A DNA stretch of 64,000 bases from a gamma proteobacterium symbiont of Stewartia floridana (GCA_003676145.1 NAUB01000022.1:62001-126000), one strand, 5' to 3'; shown: positions 36,639 through 46,416, counted from the stretch's first letter. Translations and numbers: made by a program. Notes: a model not told the origin generated them from the sequence alone.

Positions 36639-37784
36639 ATGAACAGAGTCTTTTCCAGTGTTCAGCTCGATGCAAGCGGCACAGTTGCGGGTCTTCGAGA
36701 CAGCTTGCAGGCTGCGGTCGGTCAAGGCGCGAAGGGGCTTCTGCTGCTGATAGGCAGTAGCAACAAGATCGATCTCAAACAACTCCCAAGTCTGTTGCGT
36801 GAAATTGCCATTCCCGCTGTGGGCGTGGTTGTCCCTGGTGTGTTGCTACAGGATCAAGTTTATGAGGATGGTATCGCGGTGTGTGGTCTTACATCCACTT
36901 CAGCGGCCACCGTGGTGCCGAACATCAACCGGTCGGAGCAGGAACTCAACCAGGACATACAGCAGATATTGGGCGTAAACCCCAATCCCTCAGGGGTGTT
37001 GATCGTAATCGATGGTCTCTCCCGGGGTGTGGATAATTTTGTCACCACCCTGCACGACTGTATCGGGCCTGATGTGCAGGTCATCGGTGCCGGGTGCGGC
37101 CATAGGGATTTCTCTTTGCAGCCGAATGTCATCACCACCGATGGTTTGCTGTCGAATGCGGCGCTATTACTCTTCACCACCATGGAACTGGTGACCAGCG
37201 TCAGCCACGGTTGGGAGCCTGTTGAGGGCCCGTTTCTCGTCACGGACGCCTCAGACAACCAGATTCAGCAGATCAACTATCAACCGGCCTTTCCGTTTTA
37301 TCTGGACATTCTCGCCCAACACCTGGGACGTACAGTGGCGGTTGAGGAGTTTTCAGCGTTGGCAAATCACTATCCTTTTGGCATGGCGCAATTGGACAGT
37401 GAGTTTCTGGTGCGTGACCCGGTCAATCGCGTGGGAAACGCCATTGTTTTTGCCGGGGCTGTTCCGACCAATGCCATGGTCTATCTGCTGCATGCCAGCC
37501 CTAATGATTTGGTGGAAGCCGCTGGCACTGCTGCCACTGATCTGCGCAGTCGATTCTCCTCCCGCTATGGCCAGGAGGCAAGTTTGAATGTATTTTTGAT
37601 CGACTGTATCTCCCGGCGCATGGTAATGGGTGAAGAGTACGATGATGAATTGGCAATCATCCGCCGGTGCCTGCCGAACAACGTCTCGGTACTGGGCATT
37701 CTCTCCATTGGGGAGATCGCCAACTCCCATCAGGGTGGGATTCAGTGGCTGAATAAGACGACCGTGATTGGTGGCTTGGCCTGA
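36639..37784 (+). CDS. FIST-domain sensor protein
   Basis: A 381-residue soluble protein with FIST_N (about 30-210; GVLIVIDGLSRG, DVQVIGAGCGHRDF) and FIST_C (about 220-370; VRDPVNRVGNAIVFAGAVP, FLIDCISRRMVMGEEYDDEL, VLGILSIGEIANSHQGG) regions. FIST proteins are proposed small-molecule (amino-acid-like) sensors that hand signals to histidine kinases, cyclases or phosphodiesterases. The stop overlaps the next start (ATGA), so it is the dedicated input module for the EAL protein downstream. Confidence 0.88.
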   Translation: MNRVFSSVQLDASGTVAGLRDSLQAAVGQGAKGLLLLIGSSNKIDLKQLPSLLREIAIPAVGVVVPGVLLQDQVYEDGIAVCGLTSTSAATVVPNINRSEQELNQDIQQILGVNPNPSGVLIVIDGLSRGVDNFVTTLHDCIGPDVQVIGAGCGHRDFSLQPNVITTDGLLSNAALLLFTTMELVTSVSHGWEPVEGPFLVTDASDNQIQQINYQPAFPFYLDILAQHLGRTVAVEEFSALANHYPFGMAQLDSEFLVRDPVNRVGNAIVFAGAVPTNAMVYLLHASPNDLVEAAGTAATDLRSRFSSRYGQEASLNVFLIDCISRRMVMGEEYDDELAIIRRCLPNNVSVLGILSIGEIANSHQGGIQWLNKTTVIGGLA

Positions 37785-39622
37785 TGAGCGATTCACGCCA
37801 GATCGACACGCTGAATCTGATCTCCATTCAGCATGAGTTGGCGATGAATATCGGCCTCGATCCTCAACTCGTACCGATGGTTCGGCGCCTGATGAAAGTC
37901 TGTTTGCGTCGTCTTTCCGTACGCCGCGCGTATCTGTTTCTGCGCATAGACGAAGATGAATTACTGCCTGCCGAAGCTACCCCTGGGCCTGAGAATAGTG
38001 TCTTTTTTGCCATGCCAGCTGACCGCCAGGCTGAAATTCTCGATACACCGCAAGTCGGTGAGTGGATTGTAGACTTCTTCCGCGGATCTTTGACCTCAGC
38101 GGAGGTGACTCTATTTCAGTTTGGACGGCAGTTTGTCTATGCCTATCCACTGGCCGACAACGGTGTACTGTTGCTCGACCGCAGCAATACCCCGCTGCCG
38201 GATATTCTGGTGGGAGCACTGACACCGGTTTTCGAGCGTTTGCGTCAGGGTTGTGAAGCTGCGATCAAGCACGAGCAGATCATCCATGAGGTGGAGCGCA
38301 GGCGGGTTGCCGAAAGGCGTATTCAACACCTGGCCTTTCATGATGATCTGACCGGACTGCCAAATCGGAGACACTTGCTCAAACAGCTGAATCAACTGTG
38401 CGAAAGACATGTCGCAGGTCAGGGCCATTGTGCACTCATCTATTTGGGCTTGGATAACTTCAGTGACATCAATGAATCTCTCGGCTATCAGATTGGCGAT
38501 GCGGTGCTGGGCGCCATCTCGAAGCGGATCGTTCTCGCCGATGAGAAACTGGCGGCAACCGCCCGGCTGGATGGGGATGAATTTGGTTTTCTGATCACCG
38601 ACCTGTCTACTGAAGAATCAGCCGCCAGCGAACGTGTCGTGACATTGACCCGCTGGCTTTTACTGCAGATTGAGCAACCCTGCGAGCTCGATGATCGTAC
38701 GGTCAGCGTCGCCGCCAGCGCTGGCATCACCGTTTTCAAGGCTGATGCCGAGCAACCTCAGGCTGTGCTGAGTCATGGTCGTTCGGCGCTTCGTCGCGCC
38801 AAATCCCTGGGCCGCAACACAATTCACCTGCATGATACGTCATTGGATGAAGAGACCAGCCAACGTCTGAGTCTGGATTACGATATGCGCTCGGCGCTCA
38901 AGTCCGGTGATTTTCAGCTCTGGTTGCAACCCCAGGTCGATCAGCAGGGACGGATTATCGGTGCTGAAACCCTGATTCGCTGGAACCATGCTGAAAAAGG
39001 ACTGCTGTTACCCAACAGTTTCATTCCCATGGCTGAGAAATCGGGTTTCATCGTGCCGCTGAGCGAATGGGTATTGAATGAAGCCTGTCGACTGATCAAG
39101 TTGCTGAATGACCAAGCTGTCTGGCCTGCCGGGGCGAAGCTCGGGGTCAATCTCAGCGCTAAACAGTTTCATCAGCCAGATTTTGTCAATCGAGTCCTGA
39201 CCACGATCAAGGAACGGAATGTCTCGGCAGAACAGATCGAACTGGAACTGACTGAACGGACCCTGCTTGATAATGTGGAGGAGGCCATCGAAAAAATGCA
39301 ACAACTGAGGGAGGCCGGATTACAGATATCCATCGATGATTTCGGTACTGGATACTCTTCCCTTGCCTATCTGCGCAGACTACCGATCAATCGGGTCAAG
39401 ATTGATCGCGCTTTTGTTGCCAATATCGATTCCAGCACGGATGATCAGGCCATCGTCGAGGTGATTATCTCAATCGCGCGACATTTCGACATGCAGGTGA
39501 TTGCCGAAGGGATCGATCGACCGGAGGCTCTGCAGACCCTTGTTGCTATGGGGTGCCACCAGTTCCAGGGGTTCCTGTTCCATCGGCCAATGCCGCTGGA
39601 GTCGTTTCTGGAATTGAGCTAG
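37784..39622 (+). CDS. c-di-GMP phosphodiesterase with degenerate GGDEF and EAL
   Basis: A 612-residue soluble protein. The first 170 residues are an uncharacterised domain, followed by a coiled coil and a GGDEF domain in which the signature is changed to DGDEF, so cyclase activity is unlikely; it may bind GTP as a regulatory site. The EAL domain looks active: ETLIRW, NLSAKQ, ELTERT, DDFGTGYSS, KIDRAF and AEGID are present. It is coupled to the FIST gene by a 4-bp overlap, suggesting ligand-controlled c-di-GMP breakdown. Confidence 0.88.
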   Translation: MSDSRQIDTLNLISIQHELAMNIGLDPQLVPMVRRLMKVCLRRLSVRRAYLFLRIDEDELLPAEATPGPENSVFFAMPADRQAEILDTPQVGEWIVDFFRGSLTSAEVTLFQFGRQFVYAYPLADNGVLLLDRSNTPLPDILVGALTPVFERLRQGCEAAIKHEQIIHEVERRRVAERRIQHLAFHDDLTGLPNRRHLLKQLNQLCERHVAGQGHCALIYLGLDNFSDINESLGYQIGDAVLGAISKRIVLADEKLAATARLDGDEFGFLITDLSTEESAASERVVTLTRWLLLQIEQPCELDDRTVSVAASAGITVFKADAEQPQAVLSHGRSALRRAKSLGRNTIHLHDTSLDEETSQRLSLDYDMRSALKSGDFQLWLQPQVDQQGRIIGAETLIRWNHAEKGLLLPNSFIPMAEKSGFIVPLSEWVLNEACRLIKLLNDQAVWPAGAKLGVNLSAKQFHQPDFVNRVLTTIKERNVSAEQIELELTERTLLDNVEEAIEKMQQLREAGLQISIDDFGTGYSSLAYLRRLPINRVKIDRAFVANIDSSTDDQAIVEVIISIARHFDMQVIAEGIDRPEALQTLVAMGCHQFQGFLFHRPMPLESFLELS

Positions 39623-40521
39623 GGATTGTCAAAGTCCAGGTTTTCCCAGGCTATCAAGCGATTTCTGCCTGTTGTTTTGGCATGATAGAGCGCCTGGTCA
39701 GCACGATGAATGGACTCTTCGATAAATATTTCATTTGATAACGCTGTCATACCAAATGACGCTGTAACACGCATTTCTGCTTTGGTGATGCCTGAGATAG
39801 TCAGATTTTCAATACCGATCCTCAGTCTCTCAATGGCAAAATTTGCTGTAACCAGATCTGTACCGGGCAAACAAAGCAAGAACTCTTCTCCACCATAGCG
39901 AAATAACATATCAAAAGGACGGATACTGTCTAAGATGTATCTGATAGCAGTCTTCAATACCATGTCACCTTCCTGGTGACCATGACTGTCGTTGATATTC
40001 TTAAAGTGATCAAAGTCCATCATGGCGATACTGCATGTAAACGCACTTCTTTTCACTAATTCATGCTGTCTGCGTAGCTCTGTCAGCATACCTGATCGTG
40101 TGCGTGCACTTGTCAGCGTATCCACGTTGAACAGGGAATCCTGTAACTCGCGCTGTAAGCTCATTATCTGCATACGGAGATGCTCAACGGATCTGGAAAA
40201 TTGGTCGTACTTATCTATATTCGAAACGGGGGCTTCCTGACTCTCCGTTAATAACGCCGTAGCAAGCTCATGCATATGATGATGTTCTTTCTCAATGGCA
40301 TTGAAGCCATCGTGCCGCAGAAGCACTTCGTCATCCAATCGATAGTACCACTTGCCGAATTCACAGTTCCGATGCGCATCCGGCATAAGATCTTCCGGTT
40401 TACATGGGACGTTACAAGCCAGAGAGCGATTGACATTTTGAAACCACATCTGGTGGTTTTCTACAGCACGATCCAATTGCTCAATGATATATTTTATTTT
40501 TTCGTGGCCCAGCCTGAACAT
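39619..40521 (-). CDS. CZB-domain diguanylate cyclase, DgcZ-like
   Basis: A 300-residue protein. The N-terminal domain matches the chemoreceptor zinc-binding (CZB) fold, with the zinc-ligand pattern His (NHQMW), Cys (CEFGKWYY) and His (HHHMHEL), as in E. coli DgcZ/YdeH. The GGDEF domain has YGGEEF and RPFD five residues upstream. Zinc inhibits DgcZ, so this enzyme likely senses zinc or its oxidation-linked release. Start at 40521 has GGAG 8 nt upstream. Its 3' end overlaps the end of the EAL gene on the opposite strand by 4 bp. Confidence 0.88.
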   Translation of the reverse strand: MFRLGHEKIKYIIEQLDRAVENHQMWFQNVNRSLACNVPCKPEDLMPDAHRNCEFGKWYYRLDDEVLLRHDGFNAIEKEHHHMHELATALLTESQEAPVSNIDKYDQFSRSVEHLRMQIMSLQRELQDSLFNVDTLTSARTRSGMLTELRRQHELVKRSAFTCSIAMMDFDHFKNINDSHGHQEGDMVLKTAIRYILDSIRPFDMLFRYGGEEFLLCLPGTDLVTANFAIERLRIGIENLTISGITKAEMRVTASFGMTALSNEIFIEESIHRADQALYHAKTTGRNRLIAWENLDFDNP

Positions 40522-41087
40522 TGACCCAGCTCCAGATATTTGTAACCCCAGCCCCAATCAGTACATATATTCATTATTTAATATAATAAACAAAAAACAA
40601 CCATTTTGAATGCTTTTTATACAATGGTACTCATCAACCAGGACACTTACCATTTGCAGAGTGGAAATACAAAACCCCAGCTCCCGTAGCCTATGGTAAC
40701 TCTGTCGGATTGTGTTTCAGTGTATGTTCTGTGTCCTCGTTTGGCTTCGCTAACAGCCCGGTAGTCAACCGGGCAATCCAGTTCCGGCTTTATGGCGTCT
40801 TCGTGTTGATCTTTCAGGTTCTGATAGCAGTTTTCCACGCCTCACACGAGATTACCTGATCACTGCAAACAGCCGACAATCCGGCGGCTGAACATATGGG
40901 CCAGGTCAGGCAATTCTTTCTGGATTGTTGCAACATACACCCAGACCACTACAAGAGCCTGATATCCAACGATTTATTCAGTTCGATTGACGTTTTTTAA
41001 TGCTCACAAATGCGAAATCGTGTATAAGTTCCATTATAAAAGTCGAAAAGGCTACAAATACAGGCACTGCGGCATTGAGGAGGGAGT
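40522..41087. other. Intergenic region
   Basis: About 565 bp. A 63-codon minus-strand frame (40647-40838) starting GTG was considered but has no recognisable features. No RNA gene or repeat seen. Confidence 0.35.
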
Positions 41088-41339
41088 ATGGAAAGTTATT
41101 CGCTTTACGAAATCAGTGAAACCGCTCGAAATCAGGCTGTTGAATGCTATGATTGCCATGCCTGCCTTGAGGATCCAGAGTTCAAAATATGTCGTGTTGA
41201 ATTCCATATCGAGAATGCCTCGGTAATTCTTTCAAACAGCGACCGATGCAGACTTTGTGGGTACGGTAAACCTTTTGCGGGTTGGCATATGTGCTCATGC
41301 CCTGTTCGTCAGGAACTTTTCATTCGGCATGGTATTTGA
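41088..41339 (+). CDS. Cys-rich small cytoplasmic protein
   Basis: An 83-residue protein with an excellent ribosome site (GAGGAGGG). Eight Cys are arranged as CYDCHAC (20-26), Cys35, CRLCG (54-58) and CSC (69-71). The pattern suggests a zinc ribbon or small redox protein. CYDCH looks like a haem-c motif, but the protein has no export signal, so haem attachment is unlikely. No family was recognised. Confidence 0.65.
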   Translation: MESYSLYEISETARNQAVECYDCHACLEDPEFKICRVEFHIENASVILSNSDRCRLCGYGKPFAGWHMCSCPVRQELFIRHGI

Positions 41340-41483
41340 TCTTAACTCGGTTGAAGCGTAGCTAAGATACATCTACAGGTGGTTATTCCAAGCCTGTAAG
41401 AGTGAGCCACTGCTTTGATTAATAGAACTGATAATAGAGCCAAAGTACATTCAAGTTGCTGATGAGTGTGCTAAAAAGCTATT

Positions 41484-44405
41484 TCATAGATAATCCACCC
41501 TGTTTCTGCCCTTCTCCTTAGCCTGATAAAGTGCCTCATCCGCTCTGTTTATTAGTTGATCAACACTCTCTTCCGCCAGATAGAGAGAGACACCCAGACT
41601 GGCTGTTTTATTCTCACCTGTTGAAAATGCATATTTTGATATGCTGTTTCGGAGATTCTCTGAAAAAGTGATCAAGCCATCCAGCGTCGTTTCCGTGCAA
41701 ATGATCATAAACTCTTCGCCTCCCCATCGTCCTACAACATCGCTGCGTCTTGAATGACTTAACAAAATATCGGCAAATTCCCTCAGCACCCTATCACCCA
41801 TTTGGTGGCCGTAGGTGTCGTTTGTCTGTTTGAAATAGTCAATATCGATCAGAATGACACCAAAGGTGGACTTGGACCGATTGGCCCTGTTGGCCTCGTA
41901 GATCAGAACCTCATCCAGCTTGTGCCTGTTATAGATCTTTGTCAGGTTATCGGTAATGACCAACTCTTTTAGAAGTCTGTTTTTTTCCTCGATCAGCCGG
42001 TGTGAAGTTTCCAATTGTTCGTTGATTATTCTGATAGATCGGTTTTTGTAAATCACCACGAGAAGAATGGTCAGAAAAAACAAACTGATATAGATGAGCT
42101 TCTTATAGTCGACCTTTTCAAGAACCTGTAGAGAAAACCATTTCTGCTGAATCTCAGTATGCTCTTCTGCTGAAATCTTCCGCAATCCTTTGCTCAAAAT
42201 CGACGTTAACTCTGGCCACTCCTTTGGACCCACAAAACTGAACTTGATGTCATCGTATCCAGAGGGTGCCGCAACTTGAAGATCGCTCATTCCTTTATGG
42301 TTGATCATGTAGTTAACGATCGCCAGGTTGCCCAGGTATGCATCCACCTCTTGATTCTGTAACATCTTGAGCGCATCTAGTGTGGTATCAGCTGACATAA
42401 CGCTGATGTTAGGATAGTCCCTCGACACCCATTGATTGGTGACAAGTCCTTTTTCGATGGCCAGTATTTTACCGGACAGATCTGACATTTGACCAACATA
42501 ACCTGACGATTTATGAGTCACTATCATGATCGGGTTCGCCAAATAGGGATCCCCAAATGAGAATTCATCTCTTCGTTCCGCCGTTTCAACGGCATACAAC
42601 AAGGTATCATAGTCTCTCCGCTCACTGTTTACCGACTTAAGCGCTTCAGCGAGCGGGCGGTCATCAATAACAAATTCGGCATCGAACCCGGTTCTATTGG
42701 CAACTGCTTTGATGTAATCCACCGCAATCCCGGCTGCGGCGCCATCAAGACTGAACTCATAGGGAGCCCTGTCTCGATTGACGTGAAACCGAATCGTGGG
42801 GTTTTGCGCTAAGAATACTCTTTCATCTTCTGTAAGCGCATTGGGATCCTTTTCTGCCTCGGATACGCCAAGCCATTTCAGTTGAAGCTCTTTTTTCTCC
42901 CCGGGTGAGATCGACTTCATCCCCTTGCGCAGGATGGCAGCAAGAAGCGGAAGATCCTTACGCGTGGCAATATTCAGCAGTGAGTATTCAGGATCTCCCA
43001 TAAGGGCTTCGCCGCTGATCGCCAGATCGGACATCATGTGTTCATTCAAAAGATGGCTAAAGACCGCCAACTCACCCAGCGCAGCATCTGCCTTGCCGAA
43101 TGTCACGGCCTTCATCGTTTCCAACATATTGTTCAGCGGAAGCAGCCTGATCTCCGGATAATTTTTACTCAGAATCTCTTCCGTGAAAAAACCTTTCGGA
43201 ACCGCTACCGTTTTGCCAATAAGTGACTCGATACTTTCATAGGGTTTATCTTTCTTGCTCAGAATGGCATTTGGATTATCTGCATAGGGGTGGGTAAACA
43301 GAAGGTACTTTTGCCGCTCCGGGGTTTTGACGATGTTCAGCATCACATCCAGAGTACCCTTTTTCATCATCTGGAGAAACTCGTTCCACGAAGGGCCGGA
43401 GATATATTCAACCTCAAAGCCCGTTCTTTCAGCGACCAGATTCATAAAGTCGATGGAGAATCCCTGGGGCTCTCCATCTTGGGTGTAGTTGAAGGGTGGC
43501 CAGTTCAATTCGTTGTGCACACGAATGACGGGGTGTGCCTCAATGAACTCAAGCTCCTCCTGTGTCAAGGGTGATACAAGTCGCTTTTTTACGACGTTGG
43601 ACAACCATTTTTGTTGAAGCCTCTTTTTATCCTCAAGGCTTATTGATGCAATGCTTTTCCTCAGAATGGAGGCGAGAAGAGGAAGCTCTTGACGCGTCGC
43701 TATATTTAACAGGGAGTACTCGGGATCCCCCATCAAAGCTTCACCGCTGATCGCCAGACCGGACATCATGTGCTCATTCATAAGATGGTTGAAAACCGCC
43801 AGCTCTCCCAGTGCCGCATCGGCCTTCCCAAAAGAGACTGCCTTCATCGTTTCCAGCATATTCTTCACTGGAAGCAGTCTGATCCCGGGATAGTCCCTGA
43901 TAAGAATCTCTTCGGTAAAAAAGCCTTTGGGTACAGCCACCGTTTTCCCGGTGAGCGACTCTATCTCTTTAAAAGGCGTCTCTTTCTTACTGAGGATGGC
44001 ATTCGGATTGTCCGCATAGGGTTGAGTAAACAGCAGGTATTTTTCCCGCTCCGGGGTCTTGACGATGTTCAGCATCACATCAAGTGTGCCCGCTTTCATC
44101 ATCCCGAGGAATTCACTCCATGAAGGGCCGGTGACATACTCGATGTCCAAGTCGGCCCGCTCAGCAACCAGATTCATGAAATCGACGGAGAAGCCCTGTG
44201 GTTTTCCATTCTGAACATAGTTAAAGGGCGGCCAGTTCGTCTCATTATGTACGCGAATAACAGGATGGGAATCTATGAATGCCTGTTCATCTTGAGTTAA
44301 CTCAAGCGGCTCTGCAGTTGCTGTCAGAGTGAGACCCAGCAGTAGAATGAACGTAATTATCGCTTTCAAAGTGATACCACTAACAGCGCAATGAATCTTC
44401 CTCAT
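41484..44405 (-). CDS. Diguanylate cyclase with three periplasmic solute-binding domains
   Basis: A 973-residue protein: signal sequence, three tandem SBP_bac_3-type (amino-acid-binding-like) domains (about 35-270, 280-515, 525-765), one membrane helix (about 772-790), a short coiled coil and GGDEF. The active site is WGGEEF with RRSD (I-site) five residues upstream. Domains 1 and 2 are near copies of each other (both contain PSW-EFL-MMK-GTLDVMLNIVKTPER, VAVPKGFFTEEIL, GKADAALGELAVF, ISGEALMGDPEYSLLNIATR); domain 3 is distant. It has the layout of BvgS-like sensors with a cyclase as output and should make c-di-GMP in response to periplasmic solutes. Confidence 0.92.
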   Translation of the reverse strand: MRKIHCAVSGITLKAIITFILLLGLTLTATAEPLELTQDEQAFIDSHPVIRVHNETNWPPFNYVQNGKPQGFSVDFMNLVAERADLDIEYVTGPSWSEFLGMMKAGTLDVMLNIVKTPEREKYLLFTQPYADNPNAILSKKETPFKEIESLTGKTVAVPKGFFTEEILIRDYPGIRLLPVKNMLETMKAVSFGKADAALGELAVFNHLMNEHMMSGLAISGEALMGDPEYSLLNIATRQELPLLASILRKSIASISLEDKKRLQQKWLSNVVKKRLVSPLTQEELEFIEAHPVIRVHNELNWPPFNYTQDGEPQGFSIDFMNLVAERTGFEVEYISGPSWNEFLQMMKKGTLDVMLNIVKTPERQKYLLFTHPYADNPNAILSKKDKPYESIESLIGKTVAVPKGFFTEEILSKNYPEIRLLPLNNMLETMKAVTFGKADAALGELAVFSHLLNEHMMSDLAISGEALMGDPEYSLLNIATRKDLPLLAAILRKGMKSISPGEKKELQLKWLGVSEAEKDPNALTEDERVFLAQNPTIRFHVNRDRAPYEFSLDGAAAGIAVDYIKAVANRTGFDAEFVIDDRPLAEALKSVNSERRDYDTLLYAVETAERRDEFSFGDPYLANPIMIVTHKSSGYVGQMSDLSGKILAIEKGLVTNQWVSRDYPNISVMSADTTLDALKMLQNQEVDAYLGNLAIVNYMINHKGMSDLQVAAPSGYDDIKFSFVGPKEWPELTSILSKGLRKISAEEHTEIQQKWFSLQVLEKVDYKKLIYISLFFLTILLVVIYKNRSIRIINEQLETSHRLIEEKNRLLKELVITDNLTKIYNRHKLDEVLIYEANRANRSKSTFGVILIDIDYFKQTNDTYGHQMGDRVLREFADILLSHSRRSDVVGRWGGEEFMIICTETTLDGLITFSENLRNSISKYAFSTGENKTASLGVSLYLAEESVDQLINRADEALYQAKEKGRNRVDYL

Positions 44406-45170
44406 TGGAAACGGCCCGGATGCCCTATTGATCTATTCTAGATTTTTGTCTTCTAACCATCATAACAGAGAAATGCTCTGCCTCTTAATACACAAGCCAT
44501 GCTGCCGAATACATTGCAGTTGAAGACAATGCCAGCAGCGGGCGACCGTTCGGCTTACGATATACCGTGACAGAGTCGGCCACCTTGTTAATTTTCTCTT
44601 CTCGATCAAGCCTAGGGAGAATAGCTGCGCCCTGCCTGTCAAGGCAGAAAACTGTAGCAGAAAACAGTGTAAATATCTCTCTGCCGACCCAACCTTTCGC
44701 TCAACTCACTAGAGTCCCACCTACATCCGGCCTCTCCCACCGCCAGCATAACAATCTGACAGAGTCCGGGTAACAGACTGCCATGCAACCAATCCTTTTG
44801 TTGCTGCAACCTATAGAGATGGGTAATAAAACCTACTGCTCAGCAAACCATTCCCATTCCGGCGAAACCAACACTGCCATCAACAACTCAGGTGATTGCT
44901 GCAAATGCCCTTAGACTGAAACTATTGATGAGTCTTGTCGATTACCAACTACTTCTCGATACAGCCCTCCCCCTCTTTACCGTCTAAATCAGAGATTCGG
45001 TCCTACACCCTATTTCTCATTAAAGAGTCGCCCCTGATGTAATGAATTGTTATCCCGCCGTGATAAATATGTGAGGCCTGTTTACCAGAATTACTCACTC
45101 ATACCTGTGCCAGGGATCTCCGTCTTAGCGATCCCTGCGCAGAGACCAATAGTCTTTTAGGAGAAAACAG
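44406..45170. other. Intergenic region
   Basis: About 765 bp without a convincing gene. An 8-bp inverted repeat (CAGGGATC/GATCCCTG, about 45110-45137) lies just upstream of the EF-hand gene and could be a leader hairpin or operator. Confidence 0.35.
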
Positions 45171-45506
45171 ATGAAAAAAATTGTCACGACTACCGCACTC
45201 GCTTTGACACTCGCATTACCTGGTGTTGCTCTTCATGCACAAGACAATCCGTTCGCTGGAAATCCAGACCTTTACGGTCATTTTCTTGCAATGGAAAAAA
45301 TGAAGATGACGCAAGGCATGATGGATAAGAATGATGATGGAATGATCAGCAAGGATGAGTACATGGGCTATGCTGAAAAAGCGGCCACCAAGGGATTCAT
45401 GATGACTGACATGAACGATGATGGGATGATATCTAAGGACGAATTCAAGTTCAGCAACCCTGATCTTTATGGCGGCGACCGGTTTATCTACGGTGGATTC
45501 CTGTAA
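45171..45506 (+). CDS. Periplasmic EF-hand protein
   Basis: A 111-residue protein with a signal peptide (MKKIVTTTALALTLALPGVALHA) and two EF-hand loops, DKNDDGMISKDE and DMNDDGMISKDE, each with Asp/Asn at calcium-ligand positions and Glu at position 12. The flanks repeat the phrase NPDLYG. Probably binds calcium outside the cytoplasm; no partner is apparent. A ribosome site AGGAG precedes the start. Confidence 0.85.
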   Translation: MKKIVTTTALALTLALPGVALHAQDNPFAGNPDLYGHFLAMEKMKMTQGMMDKNDDGMISKDEYMGYAEKAATKGFMMTDMNDDGMISKDEFKFSNPDLYGGDRFIYGGFL

Positions 45507-45518
45507 GACCCCTTGCAT

Positions 45519-45537
45519 CGGGGGCATTATGCCCCCG
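45519..45537 (+). terminator. GC-rich hairpin after the EF-hand gene
   Basis: CGGGGGC and GCCCCCG form a 7-bp GC stem with a 5-nt loop 13 bp after the stop codon. The T-run is weak. Confidence 0.55.
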
Positions 45538-45620
45538 AGCTTAGATTCCATGACTACCCATTCACTGCGTGAAGTATGGATACTATAAGAGCAGTTCCCT
45601 TTCTTATCGGGGCAGAAATA

Positions 45621-45650
45621 TCAGAGAAAATGGGCTTTGTCCCCTTTAGT
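45621..45650. repeat. REP-like palindromic repeat, copy 1
   Basis: Contains TGGGCTTTGTCCCCTTTAG, a variant of the imperfect palindrome AAAGGGCTTTGACCCCTTT found several times between 45.6 and 50.7 kb. Confidence 0.55.
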
Positions 45651-45793
45651 CTAGCGCCTACCCCGGTATTGATCCGGGGGTTACTTTGGGCTTAGGGCCA
45701 GCGCTTTTGGTGATAAATCCCAGCGGATGGATACAGTCAGGAGGCTCTCGAATTCTGCCAATTCTTAGCTGATTCCAGTACTTGTTATCAGCA

Positions 45794-46090
45794 TCACTTT
45801 TGTCCTGGTTTCCAGTCACCCCCAGATGTTTTGGGTGTGACAAGACGAAAAGCCAGTTTGGTTGCCATTTGCGCCAATTTAGTCAAGGTCTTCGGCCCGA
45901 CTAAGCTGTCTGCTTTGAGTTGATTTTGATGTTGAAACAGACGGGTTCTGGTGGCTGTTTGGGTACCAAATATGCCGTCTACTTTGAGCCCTGGTTTTGT
46001 GGGAAGTGCTTTGTTCAAACTTTCCTGAACCTTAGCGACATCACCACCCCGCAAACCGATTCTGATCACCCGATTTGGAATTGGTTGCAT
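45794..46090 (-). CDS. Peptidoglycan-binding-like domain protein
   Basis: A 98-residue protein with a very strong ribosome site (AAGGAGGTGG) before ATG 46090. The sequence GLRGGDVAKVQESLN...VDGIFGTQTATRTRLFQ is the PG_binding_1 three-helix repeat. There is no signal peptide or catalytic domain, so it may be a detached module or a cytoplasmic adaptor. It lies beside REP-like repeats in a fragmented region. Confidence 0.7.
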   Translation of the reverse strand: MQPIPNRVIRIGLRGGDVAKVQESLNKALPTKPGLKVDGIFGTQTATRTRLFQHQNQLKADSLVGPKTLTKLAQMATKLAFRLVTPKTSGGDWKPGQK

Positions 46091-46317
46091 GATTCCACCT
46101 CCTTGCGGCTATTCAATTACTTCTACCTTACAGTATAGGTTGCCATAGGCTTGATTGAAGGGTGCAGAGACAAAGTGAGAAAGCGGTAACTTGGTAGAGG
46201 GTTGCAGTTTTCTTCTCGAGGTGATTCGTGAGGATGGGGCTATCTACCCGCCCCCAGGCATCCTCACCTTTGCTCCTGACAAAAACCAGAGGGATTCCCC
46301 ACGGTCTGGCGTGATCA

Positions 46318-46395
46318 TCAAGCAATCAGCTTGACCACAACCTCCTGCCCCCGCTTGGCGAATGCCACATTCTCCCCAGTCTTGTGGAAGTAGTA
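46318..46395 (-). pseudogene. Fragment of acnB, 3' end
   Basis: On the minus strand this reads FHKTGENVAFAKRGQEVVVKLIA-stop, which parallels the C terminus of the intact AcnB encoded at 59978 ([23 protein letters not shown]-stop). The homology breaks off near 46396, next to a REP-like repeat. No open frame extends it, so it is a relic. Confidence 0.75.
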
Positions 46396-46416
46396 TTAAC
46401 CAGATCAAAGCCCTTT
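46393..46416. repeat. REP-like half-repeat, copy 2
   Basis: GATCAAAGCCCTTTTTAAGG resembles the left arm of the repeat at 50641 and abuts the acnB fragment. Confidence 0.45.

Noticed and set aside
37784-39622. Active diguanylate cyclase
   Set aside because: The GGDEF signature is DGDEF, so only phosphodiesterase activity is claimed.
40647-40838. 63-codon minus-strand frame
   Set aside because: Weak GTG start and no recognisable features; not called.
41088-41339. Haem-c protein (CYDCH motif)
   Set aside because: No export signal, and the motif sits within a longer Cys cluster; more likely metal binding.
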